Source: Oceanicola granulosus HTCC2516
Lineage (GTDB): Bacteria; Pseudomonadota; Alphaproteobacteria; Rhodobacterales; Rhodobacteraceae
Length of the DNA stretch: 64,000 bases
Assembly (NCBI RefSeq): GCF_000153305.1
Contig: NZ_CH724107.1
Location: 2,387,117-2,451,116, forward strand
Direction: 5' to 3'
Below the pieces are notes generated by a model. That model saw nothing but the letters and a program-made list of their open reading frames with translations. It had not been told where the DNA came from and searched no databases. This document shows, one piece after another, positions 35,135 to 44,583 of this stretch. A program made the translations under genes and the position numbers. Numbering within the stretch: position 1 is the stretch's first letter; each line of letters starts with the position of its first letter.

Positions 35135-35920
35135 ATGCGGCTTTCGGTTCACTTCGACGACGCCTCCGGCGAGGGCAGGGCCTCCGGACCGGTGCAGGTG
35201 GGCTGGTTCCTCAACACGATCAAGGGTGGCGTGATCTACGATCCGCCCGAGCGCGTGCGCGGTCCCGAGAAGAACCGCAGCCATGCCAAGAGCGCCTCGC
35301 GCTGCCCGGCGGTCATCAACATGGAGAGCCGCTACTTCCTGATCCGCTGCCCGTTCGACCTCAACCTCGAGTTCGTGCGCGACAAGGACGGCAAGCCCGC
35401 CCTGCGCAACCTCAACGGCTCGATGTCGAGCATCCGCGCCAACAAGTTGCGCGACAAGGTCCACATCACTGCCGAGCACGAATGGCGTTACGAAGGCGTG
35501 CCGACGATCCAGGTCGAGACGCCCTACGTCTTCATCAGCGACGAGCCGGTCTACATGACCCAGCTGTCGCCGTTCATGCACTACACCCGCGAGCCGATCC
35601 CCGGCACGATCTTCGGCGGCCGCTTCCCGATCAACGTCTGGCCGCGCCCGCTGATGTGGGCCTTCGAGTGGCACGACCTCGAGCGCCCGCTGAAGATCAA
35701 CCGGGGCGATCCGTGGTTCTACGCCGGCTTCGAGACCCGCTCTCCCGAGCGTCCGGTGGTGGTCAGCGAGACCGAGCGGACGCCGGAGCTGATCGAGTAC
35801 ATGGAGCTGATCTCCGGCGCGGTGAACTACGTCAACCAGACCTTCTCGCTGTTCGAGGCCGCCGAGGCGCGGCGTCCGGAGAAGCTGGTGAGCCCGGTGA
35901 AACGGCGTCGCGATGGCTGA
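35135..35920 (+). CDS. conserved hypothetical protein (261 residues)
   Basis: Not firmly recognised. No signal peptide or membrane helix. The protein has a Cys-containing centre (SRCPAVINMESRYFLIRCPFDLNLEF), then QVETPYVFISDEPVYMTQLSPFMHYTREPIPGTIFGGRFPINVWPRPLMWAFEW, rich in aromatic residues and Pro, consistent with a beta-rich domain. It resembles uncharacterised proteins found near FkbM-type and cephalosporin-hydroxylase-type sugar genes (possibly DUF6065), but I cannot confirm this. It overlaps the next gene (TPR-glycosyltransferase) by eight bases and so is probably co-transcribed with it and the flagellar genes beyond. Confidence 0.7.
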   Translation: MRLSVHFDDASGEGRASGPVQVGWFLNTIKGGVIYDPPERVRGPEKNRSHAKSASRCPAVINMESRYFLIRCPFDLNLEFVRDKDGKPALRNLNGSMSSIRANKLRDKVHITAEHEWRYEGVPTIQVETPYVFISDEPVYMTQLSPFMHYTREPIPGTIFGGRFPINVWPRPLMWAFEWHDLERPLKINRGDPWFYAGFETRSPERPVVVSETERTPELIEYMELISGAVNYVNQTFSLFEAAEARRPEKLVSPVKRRRDG

Positions 35921-37301
35921 CGGCACGCCGGAGGAGCCGCGCACGCTCGCCGACCTGCGCCGTGCCGCGACCGACGCGCACCAGTCGGGCGACACGGCCC
36001 GCGCCCTCAGGCTCTACGCCGCCTTCCTGCAGCGTGTGCCCGACGACGCGGGCATCTGGTCCAACCTCGGCGCGCTGCACCGCTCGGAGAACCGGCTCGA
36101 CCAGGCGGTGCGTGCCCACCTGCGCGCCTACGAGCTGACCCCCGACAGCGCCAGCGTGCTCAACAACTACGCCAACGCCCTAAGCGACATCGGCCGCTAC
36201 GACGAGGCCCTCGCGCTGCGCGAGCGGCTCGTCGAGTACCGGCCCGACGACGCCCAGCAGAAAAGCCTCATCGGCCGGGCGCTGCGCGGCAAGGGGCAGT
36301 ACCGCAAGGCGGTCCGCTACCTCGAGGGAGCGCTCGCCGAGCATCCCGACGATGCCGAGATCGAGCTGCAGCTCGCCTTCGCCCTGCTCGGTGACGGCGC
36401 CTACGGCGATGGCTTCCGCCACTACACGTCCCGCTGGCGCACCGGCGAGCTGAAGAAGCACGAGGTGCCGTTCCCGAAGTGGAGCGGCGAGGATCTCGCC
36501 GGCAAGACCGTGCTGGTGATGCCCGAGCAGGGGTTCGGCGACGCGGTGTTGATGATGCGATTCCTACCGGAGCTGAAGCGGCGCTGCGGGCGGGTCATCC
36601 TGCTGTGCGAGAAGCCGATGTTCCGCCTGTTCGCCGAGCTCGAGGGGGCCGACGAGGTGGTGCTCGAGCTGTCGCGGCACGCGCCGGTCGACATCTACAT
36701 GAACCTGATGGACCTGCCGCGCCTGTCGCTCGAGACCCGCGACGACATCCCCGCCCCGGCGCGGCTCGCGATCCCGGCCGACAGCGTCGAGCGGGCGCAG
36801 AAGATCGTCGCGCCCTATGGCGACAAGTTCCGCGTCGGCGTCGTCTGGAGCGGCTCGGCGACCTACAAGGCCAACCACTTCCGCTCGTTCAGCCACACCG
36901 ACCTGCTGCCGCTCGTCGACGTGGAGGGGGTGCAGCTGTTCTCGCTCTACAAGGGGCCGTTCCTCGAGCCCTACCGCGCCGACGGGACCGACGCCTTCAT
37001 CCTCGACGCCGCCAGCACCGACCGCGACTTCGCCGACTGCGCCGCGACGATGCAACAGATGGACCTGATCGTGACCTCCGACACCGCGACCGCCCACATC
37101 GCCGGCTCGCTCGGCCTGCCCGTCGGGGTGGTGCTGCATTGGGACAGCTTCTGGGTCTACACCCATTCCGGCACCTCGACGCCGTGGTATCCCTCCATGC
37201 GCCTGTTCCGCCAGAAGACCCCGCGCGACTGGGCCGAGCCCATCGCCCGCGTCCGGCGGGCGCTGCAGCAGGCGGTCAGGAAGGGGCGCGCCGATGGATG
37301 A
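35913..37301 (+). CDS. TPR protein with GT9/OGT-like glycosyltransferase domain
   Basis: 462 residues. The first 170 contain TPR units (GIWSNLGALHRSENRLDQAVRAHLRAYELTPDS, then VLNNYANALSDIGRYDEALALRERL). The second half is a GT-B glycosyltransferase-like domain: VLVMPEQGFGDAVLMMRFLPEL, RVGVVWSGSATYKANHFRSF and the C-terminal DLIVTSDTATAHIAGSLGLPVGVVL, which is the nucleotide-sugar region of GT9/GT41-like enzymes. TPR-GT proteins often glycosylate proteins such as flagellin. The location just upstream of motB-flgE-flgK-flgL supports a role in flagellar glycosylation, which is inference. Confidence 0.82.
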   Translation: MADGTPEEPRTLADLRRAATDAHQSGDTARALRLYAAFLQRVPDDAGIWSNLGALHRSENRLDQAVRAHLRAYELTPDSASVLNNYANALSDIGRYDEALALRERLVEYRPDDAQQKSLIGRALRGKGQYRKAVRYLEGALAEHPDDAEIELQLAFALLGDGAYGDGFRHYTSRWRTGELKKHEVPFPKWSGEDLAGKTVLVMPEQGFGDAVLMMRFLPELKRRCGRVILLCEKPMFRLFAELEGADEVVLELSRHAPVDIYMNLMDLPRLSLETRDDIPAPARLAIPADSVERAQKIVAPYGDKFRVGVVWSGSATYKANHFRSFSHTDLLPLVDVEGVQLFSLYKGPFLEPYRADGTDAFILDAASTDRDFADCAATMQQMDLIVTSDTATAHIAGSLGLPVGVVLHWDSFWVYTHSGTSTPWYPSMRLFRQKTPRDWAEPIARVRRALQQAVRKGRADG

Positions 37302-37695
37302 CATCCTCGTCCCCGTCTCGCCCGGCGAGCTCATCGACAAGCTTACCATCCTGCGCATCAAGTCCGAGCGGATCACCGATGCCGCCAAGCTCGCCAACGT
37401 GCGTCACGAGCAGGCCGAGCTGACCCGCGTCGCCGAGGCGCACCTGCCCGCAAGCGCCTCGCTGGCGGCGCTGTGGGAGGAGCTTTACGGCATCAACCTG
37501 CGCCTGTGGCAGATCGAGGACGATATTCGCGACTGCGAGGCCGCGCGCGATTTCGGCGAGCGGTTCGTGGCGCTGGCGCGGGCGGTCTACGTCACCAACG
37601 ACGCCCGCTCCGACGTCAAGAAGCGGATCAACCTGCTGCTCGGCTCGGCGCTCGTCGAGGAGAAGTCCTACGCCGACTACCGGGCCGCGCCGTGA
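37294..37695 (+). CDS. DUF6165 family protein
   Basis: 133 residues, all helical. It opens with ILVPVSPGELIDKLTILRIKSERI and continues ALWEELYGINLRLWQIEDDIRDCEA, the conserved DUF6165 core, ending in RVKK-like VKKRINLLLGSALVEEKSY. The family is small and uncharacterised and usually sits next to glycosyltransferase or FkbM genes. It overlaps the TPR-GT gene by eight bases and the FkbM gene by four, so it is part of that operon. Confidence 0.85.
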   Translation: MDDILVPVSPGELIDKLTILRIKSERITDAAKLANVRHEQAELTRVAEAHLPASASLAALWEELYGINLRLWQIEDDIRDCEAARDFGERFVALARAVYVTNDARSDVKKRINLLLGSALVEEKSYADYRAAP

Positions 37696-38462
37696 CCCCG
37701 ACCGAGCGGATCGAGGCCGCGCGCGCCGAGCTGATGGCCGCCCGGCGCGAGCTGGTGGCGGCGCTGCGGAGCGAGCGCTCCCGCCGCCGCGCCGCGCTGA
37801 ACCGCGAGCTGCACGAGCTCGACCGGATGCTGCGCCCCGACTACCGCTTCACCTCGCAGGCCGGGCAGGACCGGGTGGTCGATACCGCGCTGAAGGGCAA
37901 GCGGGGCGGTACGTTCGTCGATGTCGGCGGCTACGACGGCGTCACCGGGTCCAACAGCCTGTTCTTCGAGCTCTTCCGCGGCTGGACGGGCCTCCTCGTC
38001 GAGCCGGTGCCGGCGCAGCTCGCCAAGGCGCGGCAGGTGCGGCGCTGCGAGTGCCTCGGCGTCGCCGTCGCGCCCGGCGCGGGCGAGGCCGACTTCATCG
38101 AGGTGCGCGCCGGCTACACCCAGATGAGCGGGCTGGCGTCGAGCTACGACGCCGACCTGCTCGCCACCGTGCGCGACGACCCGCGCCACGACGAGGCCCT
38201 GCTGCGCGTCGAGACGAAGCCGCTGTCGGACATCCTCACCGACGCCGGCCTGCCCGACCCGGACTTCCTGTCGCTCGACATCGAGGGCGGCGAGCTTGCC
38301 GTGCTCGAGGCCTTCCCCTTCGCCCGCCACGACATCACCGCCTGGTCGATCGAGAACAACACGGCCTCTCCGCGCATTCCCGAGATCATGCGCGCCAACG
38401 GGTACGATCTGGTCGAATTCTGCGGACCGGACGAGATTTACCTTGAAAGGCGGCCCGGTTAA
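37692..38462 (+). CDS. FkbM family methyltransferase
   Basis: 256 residues from GTG 37692. An N-terminal Arg/Glu-rich helix (1-45) precedes the FkbM methyltransferase domain: FTSQAGQDRVVDTAL, GTFVDVGGYDGVTGSNSLFFELFRGWTGLLVEPVPAQL and DFLSLDIEGGELAVLEAFPF. These O-methyltransferases act on sugars and other hydroxylated products, using SAM. It is the last gene of a four-gene group upstream of motB, overlapping DUF6165 by four bases, and may act on flagellar or surface glycans. Confidence 0.87.
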   Translation: MTPTERIEAARAELMAARRELVAALRSERSRRRAALNRELHELDRMLRPDYRFTSQAGQDRVVDTALKGKRGGTFVDVGGYDGVTGSNSLFFELFRGWTGLLVEPVPAQLAKARQVRRCECLGVAVAPGAGEADFIEVRAGYTQMSGLASSYDADLLATVRDDPRHDEALLRVETKPLSDILTDAGLPDPDFLSLDIEGGELAVLEAFPFARHDITAWSIENNTASPRIPEIMRANGYDLVEFCGPDEIYLERRPG

Positions 38463-38560
38463 CCCTGTTAGCCCCAATTGTGGCGCCGCCGCCCCCGCGC
38501 CGCCCCGCCGTCGCCCCCCTCGCCCCCGACGTCTCGGACCGGCAACAAGGGGGCCGGACC

Positions 38561-39373
38561 ATGACCATGACCAGCAACGCGCCGATCATCATCAAGCGCA
38601 AGAAGATCACCGGCGGCGACGGCCACCACGGCGGCGCCTGGAAGGTCGCCTACGCCGACTTCGTCACCGCGATGATGGCCTTCTTCATGCTCATGTGGCT
38701 GCTCAACGCCACCACCGAGCAGCAGCGCAAGGGCATCGCCGACTACTTCTCGCCCACGATCCCGATCAACCGCATCTCGGGCGGCGGCGACGGCGCCTTC
38801 GGCGGCGACAACATCTTCACCGACAACACCCTCGCCCAGAGCGGCACCAACCCCGGCGCGACCGGCGACGCGGTGCCGGGCGCGACCGCCGAGGAGGCGG
38901 CGCAGGTCGCGGCGCTCGAGCAGATCGAGGAGCAGCTGCTTGGGCGGGGCGGCGAGAGCATGATCGCCGACGAGGCGTTGCAGCACATTGTCACGAAGCT
39001 GACGGACGAGGGGCTCGTCATCGAGATCTTCGACCTCGACGGCGCGCCCCTGTTCGCGCCGGGCACGGCCGAGCCGGAGCCGGTCACAGTCGAGCTCGCC
39101 GCCGTTTTCGCCCGGGTGCTGGCGCTGGTCGACAACGACGTCGCCCTCGCCGGCCATGTCCGCGCCCGCCCGGTCGTCGTCGCCGACAGCCGCGTCTGGC
39201 CGCTCTCGACCAGCCGCGCCACGCGCTTCCGCGAGCTGCTCGAGGCGAGCGGACAGGCGCCCGAGCGCATCGTGCGCGTCACCGGCCACGCCGACCGCGC
39301 GCCCGCCGTGCGCAACGCCGTCTCTCTGCGCAACAACCGGCTGGAGGTGGTCGTGCTGCGCTCGGACAGGTGA
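38561..39373 (+). CDS. motB: flagellar motor protein MotB-like
   Basis: 270 residues from ATG 38561, which has AAGGGGG upstream; an in-frame GTG at 38480 gives an unlikely Pro-rich extension. The N-terminus carries IIIKRKKITGGDGHHGGAWKVAYADFVTAMMAFFMLMWLLNATT, with the proton-channel Asp in YADF and the single transmembrane helix. The C-terminal part is a peptidoglycan-binding OmpA/MotB domain with RVTGHADRAP and a short end. It forms the stator with MotA at the inner membrane. motA is not in the window. Confidence 0.92.
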   Translation: MTMTSNAPIIIKRKKITGGDGHHGGAWKVAYADFVTAMMAFFMLMWLLNATTEQQRKGIADYFSPTIPINRISGGGDGAFGGDNIFTDNTLAQSGTNPGATGDAVPGATAEEAAQVAALEQIEEQLLGRGGESMIADEALQHIVTKLTDEGLVIEIFDLDGAPLFAPGTAEPEPVTVELAAVFARVLALVDNDVALAGHVRARPVVVADSRVWPLSTSRATRFRELLEASGQAPERIVRVTGHADRAPAVRNAVSLRNNRLEVVVLRSDR

Positions 39374-39393
39374 AGTGGAAAAGATTTGAGGCG

Positions 39394-39408
39394 TTAGGGA
39401 GGCCTTAA
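39394..39408 (+). promoter_or_regulatory. CtrA-like binding site upstream of flgE
   Basis: TTAG-N7-TTAA, one base off the consensus CtrA site TTAA-N7-TTAA, 57 bases upstream of flgE. CtrA controls flagellar genes in many Rhodobacterales and Caulobacter. Identified by eye. Confidence 0.5.
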
Positions 39409-39464
39409 GACTGCTTGGATAGGGATGAGCCAGACAGGCCCCTTGGCAGCAGAAAGGCTCCTCC

Positions 39465-40766
39465 ATGACGATTTCCTCCTCGCTGAACGCCAGCGTCGCG
39501 GGGCTGACAGCGAATGCCAGCCGCCTGGCGACGATCGCCGACAACATCGCCAACAGTTCGACCTTCGGCTACAAGCGGGCGACGACGGACTTCCACTCGA
39601 TGGTGCTCAACACCACCGAGGGCACCTATTCCGCCGGCGGCGTGCGAGTCACCACCCAGCGCCTGATCGACCAGCGCGGCTCCATCGTCTCGACGGACAA
39701 CGTCACCGATCTCGCCGTGCGCGGCCGCGGCATGATGCCGGTCTCCACGGAGGCCGCGCTGGGAACGGGCAACGCGTCGAGCCAGTTCCTGCTGACGTCC
39801 ACAGGCTCCTTCCGCGTCGACGACCAGGGCTACCTCGCCAGCCAGAGCGGCCTCATCCTCATGGGTTGGCCGGCCGGGATCGACGGCAACGTCCCCGCTT
39901 TCCCGCGCGACACCGCCGACGGGCTGCAGCCGATCCGGATCAACGCCAACCAGTCCGCCGGCGAGGCGACCACCTACATCGACGTCGGGCTCAACCTGCC
40001 CGCCACGTCGACGGAGTTCAGCTCCACCGGCGAGCCGGAGGAGCTGACCGTCGCCTACTACGACAACCTCGGCACGTCCGAGACGTTGTCCATCACCTTC
40101 ACGCCGACGGTTCCGGCGGCCGGCTCGTCCAACGAATGGACGATGCAGATCACCGACAGCGCCTCGGCCGGCGCGGTCGTCGGGGAATACACCCTAGTCT
40201 TCGACGACACCCGCGGCGCCGGCGGCACCCTCGCCTCCATCACCCCGGTCAGCGGCGGCGCCTACGATCCCGTCACCGGCCGCGTCACCGTCAACGTCGA
40301 GGGCGGGCCCCTCGAGGTCGGCCTCGGCCTCCTCGGAGAGCCCGGCGGCCTGACCCAGCTGTCCGACAACTTCGCCCCCGTCTCCATCCTCAAGGATGGC
40401 AACGCGGTCGGCAGCATGACGTCGATCGATATCGACGCGAACGGCTTCATGCGCGCCGCGTTCGATACCGGCATCAGCAAGGTGATCTACCAGATCCCGC
40501 TCGTCGACGTCTCCAACGTCAACGGCCTCGAGACGCTCGACCAGCAAACCTACCGCGCCACGCCCGAAAGCGGCAGCTACTTCCTCTGGGATGCCGGCGA
40601 CGGGCCGACGGGCGACCTGCTCAGCTACGCGCTCGAGGAGTCGGCGACAGACGTCGCCGGCGAGCTCACCGAACTGATCCAGACACAGCGCGCCTACTCG
40701 TCCAACGCCAAGGTCATCCAGACCGTAGACGAGATGCTGCAGGAAACCACCAACATCAAGCGCTGA
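39465..40766 (+). CDS. flgE: flagellar hook protein FlgE
   Basis: 433 residues. It begins ISSSLNASVAGLTANASRLATIADNIANSSTFGYKRATTDFHSMVL, the rod/hook N-terminal domain. The core has the FlgE D1/D2 features and ends with TELIQTQRAYSSNAKVIQTVDEMLQETTNIKR, the conserved C-terminal helix shared by axial proteins. It polymerises to form the hook outside the cell and is exported by the flagellar type III apparatus. Followed after 19 bases by flgK. Confidence 0.95.
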   Translation: MTISSSLNASVAGLTANASRLATIADNIANSSTFGYKRATTDFHSMVLNTTEGTYSAGGVRVTTQRLIDQRGSIVSTDNVTDLAVRGRGMMPVSTEAALGTGNASSQFLLTSTGSFRVDDQGYLASQSGLILMGWPAGIDGNVPAFPRDTADGLQPIRINANQSAGEATTYIDVGLNLPATSTEFSSTGEPEELTVAYYDNLGTSETLSITFTPTVPAAGSSNEWTMQITDSASAGAVVGEYTLVFDDTRGAGGTLASITPVSGGAYDPVTGRVTVNVEGGPLEVGLGLLGEPGGLTQLSDNFAPVSILKDGNAVGSMTSIDIDANGFMRAAFDTGISKVIYQIPLVDVSNVNGLETLDQQTYRATPESGSYFLWDAGDGPTGDLLSYALEESATDVAGELTELIQTQRAYSSNAKVIQTVDEMLQETTNIKR

Positions 40767-40785
40767 CCCTTAGGAGCCGCCCGCC

Positions 40786-42222
40786 ATGAGCATCGCAACC
40801 AGCATCGGTTCGGCCCTGAGCGGCCTCGAGGTCGCCTCGCGGCGGGCGGAGATCGTCTCGGGCAACATCGCCAACGCCCTCACCGAAGGCTACGGCCGCC
40901 GCTCTCTCGCCGTCTCGAGCACGATGCTGGGCGGCGTGCGCGCCGACGGCGTGATCCGCCACGCCGACCGCGGCATCGCCGCCGACCGCCGCTCCGCCGA
41001 GGCCGACATGGAGGCCAACGCCGCCCAGTCCGACATCCTCGACCGGCTGCAACGCCTCTTCGGCGAGCCGGGCGAGCCCGGTGCCCTCTCCTCGCGCCTC
41101 ACCGCCGTCGAGCAGGCCCTCGTCTCGGCCGCCGCCGATCCTTCCTCCGACATCCGCCTCGGCCACGTCGCCGATCGCCTTACCGCCCTGACCGGCGCGC
41201 TGAACCACGCCGGCGACAGCCTGCAGGAAATGCGCACCGAAGCCGACCGCAGCATCGCCACCCAGGTCGCCAGCCTGAACCGCCAGCTCGAACGGGTCGA
41301 AACCCTCAACGGCGAGATCACCTCCCTGCGCGCCCGCGGCGTCGACGTCTCGCCCCTGCTCGACGAGCGCCAGAAGGCGGTCGACGGCATATCCGCCCTC
41401 GTACCCGTCCGCGAGATCGTCCGCGAAAACGACGCCATCGCCCTCATGACCCTCTCCGGGGCGACGCTTCTCGACGGCAAGGCGCGCGAGATCGGCTTCA
41501 GTCCCGTCAACCTCGTCACTGCCGACATGACCCATGCCTCCGGCGCCCTCTCCGGCCTCACCATCGCCGGCGACCCCGTCACCGGAAGCACCGCCTACGG
41601 CAAGCTCGGTGGCGGCCGCCTCGGCAGCACCTTCGACATCCGCGACACGATCCTCCCCGACGTCTCCACCGGCCTCGACGCCTTCGCCCGAGACCTGGCC
41701 GACCGCTTCGCCGATCCCGCCACCGATCCCACCCTCGCCGCCGGCGCGCCCGGCCTGTTGACCGACGCCGGCGCCGCGCTCGACCCGCTCGACACCCCCG
41801 GCCTCGCCTCCCGCATCGCGCTGAACCCGACCGTCGATCCCGGCAACGGCGGCAGCCTCGCCCGCCTGCGCGACGGCCTCGGCGAGACCAGCTCCGCACC
41901 CGTCGGAAGCAGCACACAGATCGAGCGATGGCTCGACGCCCTGCAGGATTCGAGACGCACTGATCTCGGCGGCAGCGCCGCCTCCGCCTCGGGCCACATG
42001 GCGAGCCTCCTCGCCGATGTCGGCAGCCGCCGCTACGCCATCGAGCAGGACCTCGCCTTCGAGACCGCCCGTTGGGAGGTCTTGAAGTCGGCCGAACTCG
42101 CCAACGGCGTCGATACCGACCGCGAACTGCAGGAGCTCCTGCTCATCGAGCAGGCCTACGCGGCCAACGCCAAGGTGCTGCAGACCGTGAATTCCGTCCT
42201 GACCCGCCTGCTGGAGATCTGA
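40786..42222 (+). CDS. flgK: flagellar hook-associated protein 1 FlgK
   Basis: 478 residues. The N-terminus SIATSIGSALSGLEVASRRAEIVSGNIANALTEGYGRRSLAVSS and the C-terminal ELQELLLIEQAYAANAKVLQTVNSVLTRLLEI are diagnostic of FlgK. It is shorter than enterobacterial FlgK, as usual in this group. It joins the hook to the filament. It lies between flgE and flgL in a tight cluster. Confidence 0.95.
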   Translation: MSIATSIGSALSGLEVASRRAEIVSGNIANALTEGYGRRSLAVSSTMLGGVRADGVIRHADRGIAADRRSAEADMEANAAQSDILDRLQRLFGEPGEPGALSSRLTAVEQALVSAAADPSSDIRLGHVADRLTALTGALNHAGDSLQEMRTEADRSIATQVASLNRQLERVETLNGEITSLRARGVDVSPLLDERQKAVDGISALVPVREIVRENDAIALMTLSGATLLDGKAREIGFSPVNLVTADMTHASGALSGLTIAGDPVTGSTAYGKLGGGRLGSTFDIRDTILPDVSTGLDAFARDLADRFADPATDPTLAAGAPGLLTDAGAALDPLDTPGLASRIALNPTVDPGNGGSLARLRDGLGETSSAPVGSSTQIERWLDALQDSRRTDLGGSAASASGHMASLLADVGSRRYAIEQDLAFETARWEVLKSAELANGVDTDRELQELLLIEQAYAANAKVLQTVNSVLTRLLEI

Positions 42223-42225
42223 CTC

Positions 42226-43227
42226 ATGGCCCTCACCACCACCGGCGACCTCAGCCAGCACTTCCTCAGCGCCCGCCGCACCGTCCAGGTCAAGGATCGC
42301 CTGCACCGTCTCTCGGACGAGCTCAGTACCGGCAAGGTCGCCGACGTCGCGCTCGCGCTGCACGGCGAGACGACCCGCGTGTCGCACCTCGAGCACCGCA
42401 TCGCGCTCGCCGACAGCCATGTCAGCGCTAATCGCGAGACCGGCGGCCTCTTCGCGCAGGCGCAGCTTGTCCTCGGCAAGATCGAAGACCGCCGCGCCGC
42501 CCTCACCGAGCAGGTCCTCTCGCTTCCGGCCAACAGCACCCGCGACCAGCGAGAGAGCGTCGCCGCCGCCGCGCGCGAGACGTTCGAATCGATCGTCGGC
42601 GACCTCAATCACCGCGTCGGCGGGAAGAGTCTCTTCGCCGGCGAGGCCACCGACCGCGCAGCGCTCGCCGCTCCCGACGTGCTCCTGAACGATCTCTTGG
42701 CGGCCGTCGCCGGAGCGAGCGGCGCCGATCAATTGCTCGACGCTGTCGATGCCTGGTTCGATGATCCGGCCGGGTTCGAGAGTCGAGGCTACCTGGGAGA
42801 TCCGGCAGCCTATCTCAACCGCCCGCTGGGTGACGGTACCAGCGCCACCCTCTCCGCCCGCGCCGACATGCCTGCCTTGCGCGGCCTCCTGAAAGCCGCC
42901 GCGCTCGGCGCCCTCGCCGCCGCGTCGCCCGGTCTGGGCGCCAGAGCCGCCGACGCCGTCCTGCGCCACAGCGGTGTCCTGCTGGCCTCGGCGGCACAGC
43001 CCCTCGCCCTCGCCCAGGGGAGCCTTGGCCTGCAGGAAGACCGGATCGAACAGGCATCGGCGCAGCAGGCCGCCGAACGATCCTCTCTCGCCATCCTGCA
43101 GAACGAACTCACATCCGCCGACCCGTACGCCACGGCGACGGCCCTGCAGAGCGTCGAGATTCAACTGGAGATGAGCTTCATGCTCACGGCACGCCTGTCG
43201 CGCCTGTCGCTGTCGGAGCACATCTGA
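42226..43227 (+). CDS. flgL: flagellar hook-associated protein FlgL (flagellin-like)
   Basis: 333 residues. N-terminal VQVKDRLHRLSDELSTGKVADVALALHGETTRVSHLEHRIALAD and C-terminal helical domain resemble flagellin/FlgL N and C domains, with a small central part. It forms the hook-filament junction together with FlgK. It starts three bases after flgK, and its stop overlaps the flgI start by one base, so the order flgE-flgK-flgL-flgI is continuous. Confidence 0.9.
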   Translation: MALTTTGDLSQHFLSARRTVQVKDRLHRLSDELSTGKVADVALALHGETTRVSHLEHRIALADSHVSANRETGGLFAQAQLVLGKIEDRRAALTEQVLSLPANSTRDQRESVAAAARETFESIVGDLNHRVGGKSLFAGEATDRAALAAPDVLLNDLLAAVAGASGADQLLDAVDAWFDDPAGFESRGYLGDPAAYLNRPLGDGTSATLSARADMPALRGLLKAAALGALAAASPGLGARAADAVLRHSGVLLASAAQPLALAQGSLGLQEDRIEQASAQQAAERSSLAILQNELTSADPYATATALQSVEIQLEMSFMLTARLSRLSLSEHI

Positions 43228-44324
43228 TGCGCCACTTGCTCGCGCTGATCCTGCTCATTGCCGCCGCCGGCGCTGAGGCGATGCCTGTCCGGCTGAAGGA
43301 CCTGGTGGAGTTCGACGGAGTGCGCTCGAACGACCTCGTCGGCTACGGCCTCGTCGTCGGCTTGAACGGGACCGGCGACGGCTTGCGCAATTCGCCCTTC
43401 ACGGAAGAGATCATGACGAACATCCTCGAGCGTCTCGGGGTCAACGTCACCGGAGAACAGTTCCGGCCGAAAAACGTCGCGGCAGTCATCGTGACAGCGA
43501 GCCTGCCGCCCTTCGCCCGCGCGGGCAGCCCCATCGATGTCACCGTTTCGGCCATCGGCGATGCCGGCAGCCTGCTCGGCGGCACCCTCATCATGACGCC
43601 GATGAACGCGGCCGATGGCCAGATCTACGCGGTCGCGCAGGGCACGATCATCGCGGGCGGCGCCAGCGCGGAGGGCGACGCGGCCGCCGTCGTGCAAGGG
43701 GTGCCGACGTCCGGCGTCATCCCCTCCGGCGCGACGGTCGAGCGGGAGGTGGCCTTCGACTTCGCCGCTCTCGACCAGATGCGGCTGGCCCTGCGCACCC
43801 CCGATTTCACGACGGCCGCGCGCATCGAAGCAGCCGTCAACAGAGCTTTCGGAGCTCACGTGGCTCTGATGATCGACTCCGGCACGGTGGAGATCAATGT
43901 CGCCGGGACGGGCGCGGCGTCCCCGGCGCACGCGATCGGGCGCATCGAAAACATCCTCGTAGAGCCGGAACGGCGCGCACGGGTCGTGGTCGATCAACGC
44001 TCGGGGACGATCGTCATGGGCGAGGATGTCCGGATCAGCCGGGTGGCCGTCAGCCAGGGCAACCTGACACTGCGCATCGAGGAGGCGCCGCTGGTCGTCC
44101 AACCGAACCCGTTTGCGCCCGGCGAAACCGTCGTCGTCCCTCGCTCGGAAGCGGAGATCGCGGAAGAGCCGGGCATCGGGTTGGCCGAGGTCCAGGGGGG
44201 CACGTCGCTGTCGGAAGTGGTGGCGGGGCTCAACGCCCTCGGGGTCTCGCCGCGGGACATGATCGACATACTGAAGAGCATCAAGGCCGCAGGAGCGCTA
44301 CATGCGGAATTCATCGTGATGTAG
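43227..44324 (+). CDS. flgI: flagellar P-ring protein FlgI
   Basis: 365 residues, with a Sec signal peptide (MRHLLALILLIAAAGAEA). Hallmarks include VRLKDLVEFDGVRSNDLVGYGLVVGLNGTGDG, NVTGEQFRPKNVAAVIVTASLPPFARAG and the C-terminal SEVVAGLNALGVSPRDMIDILKSIKAAGALHAEFIVM. It assembles into the periplasmic P ring around the flagellar rod. The last gene of the flagellar cluster in this window; noncoding and decayed DNA follows directly. Confidence 0.97.
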   Translation: MRHLLALILLIAAAGAEAMPVRLKDLVEFDGVRSNDLVGYGLVVGLNGTGDGLRNSPFTEEIMTNILERLGVNVTGEQFRPKNVAAVIVTASLPPFARAGSPIDVTVSAIGDAGSLLGGTLIMTPMNAADGQIYAVAQGTIIAGGASAEGDAAAVVQGVPTSGVIPSGATVEREVAFDFAALDQMRLALRTPDFTTAARIEAAVNRAFGAHVALMIDSGTVEINVAGTGAASPAHAIGRIENILVEPERRARVVVDQRSGTIVMGEDVRISRVAVSQGNLTLRIEEAPLVVQPNPFAPGETVVVPRSEAEIAEEPGIGLAEVQGGTSLSEVVAGLNALGVSPRDMIDILKSIKAAGALHAEFIVM

Positions 44325-44583
44325 CACGAGCGATCCCGTCGAATGCGCGAACTTCAGATGAAGTATCCAGTTTATCAGGATCAATGTGGAATCGACGTGA
44401 GGCTGAGACGCTAGCGAATAGAGGTTGATCCGCTCCCAAGGTCTCCGCGCCAAGTCCGGTGCGGCGAGACGCGACGGAACCGCTTCTGGCAGCCCAAGCT
44501 ATAAACCCGCGCCGCGGATCGTCGACTGCGCCTCCTCCGGCGGGACGGCGCAGGGACAATGAAAGCGCTTCTCGTCGCGGGTG

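Noticed and set aside
38459-38475. CtrA site upstream of motB (TTAA-N5-TTAG)
   Set aside because: Spacing is five rather than seven bases, and it overlaps the end of the FkbM gene.
39425-40789. 454-residue plus-strand frame over flgE
   Set aside because: Out-of-frame shadow of flgE, rich in His and Arg, with no recognisable domain.
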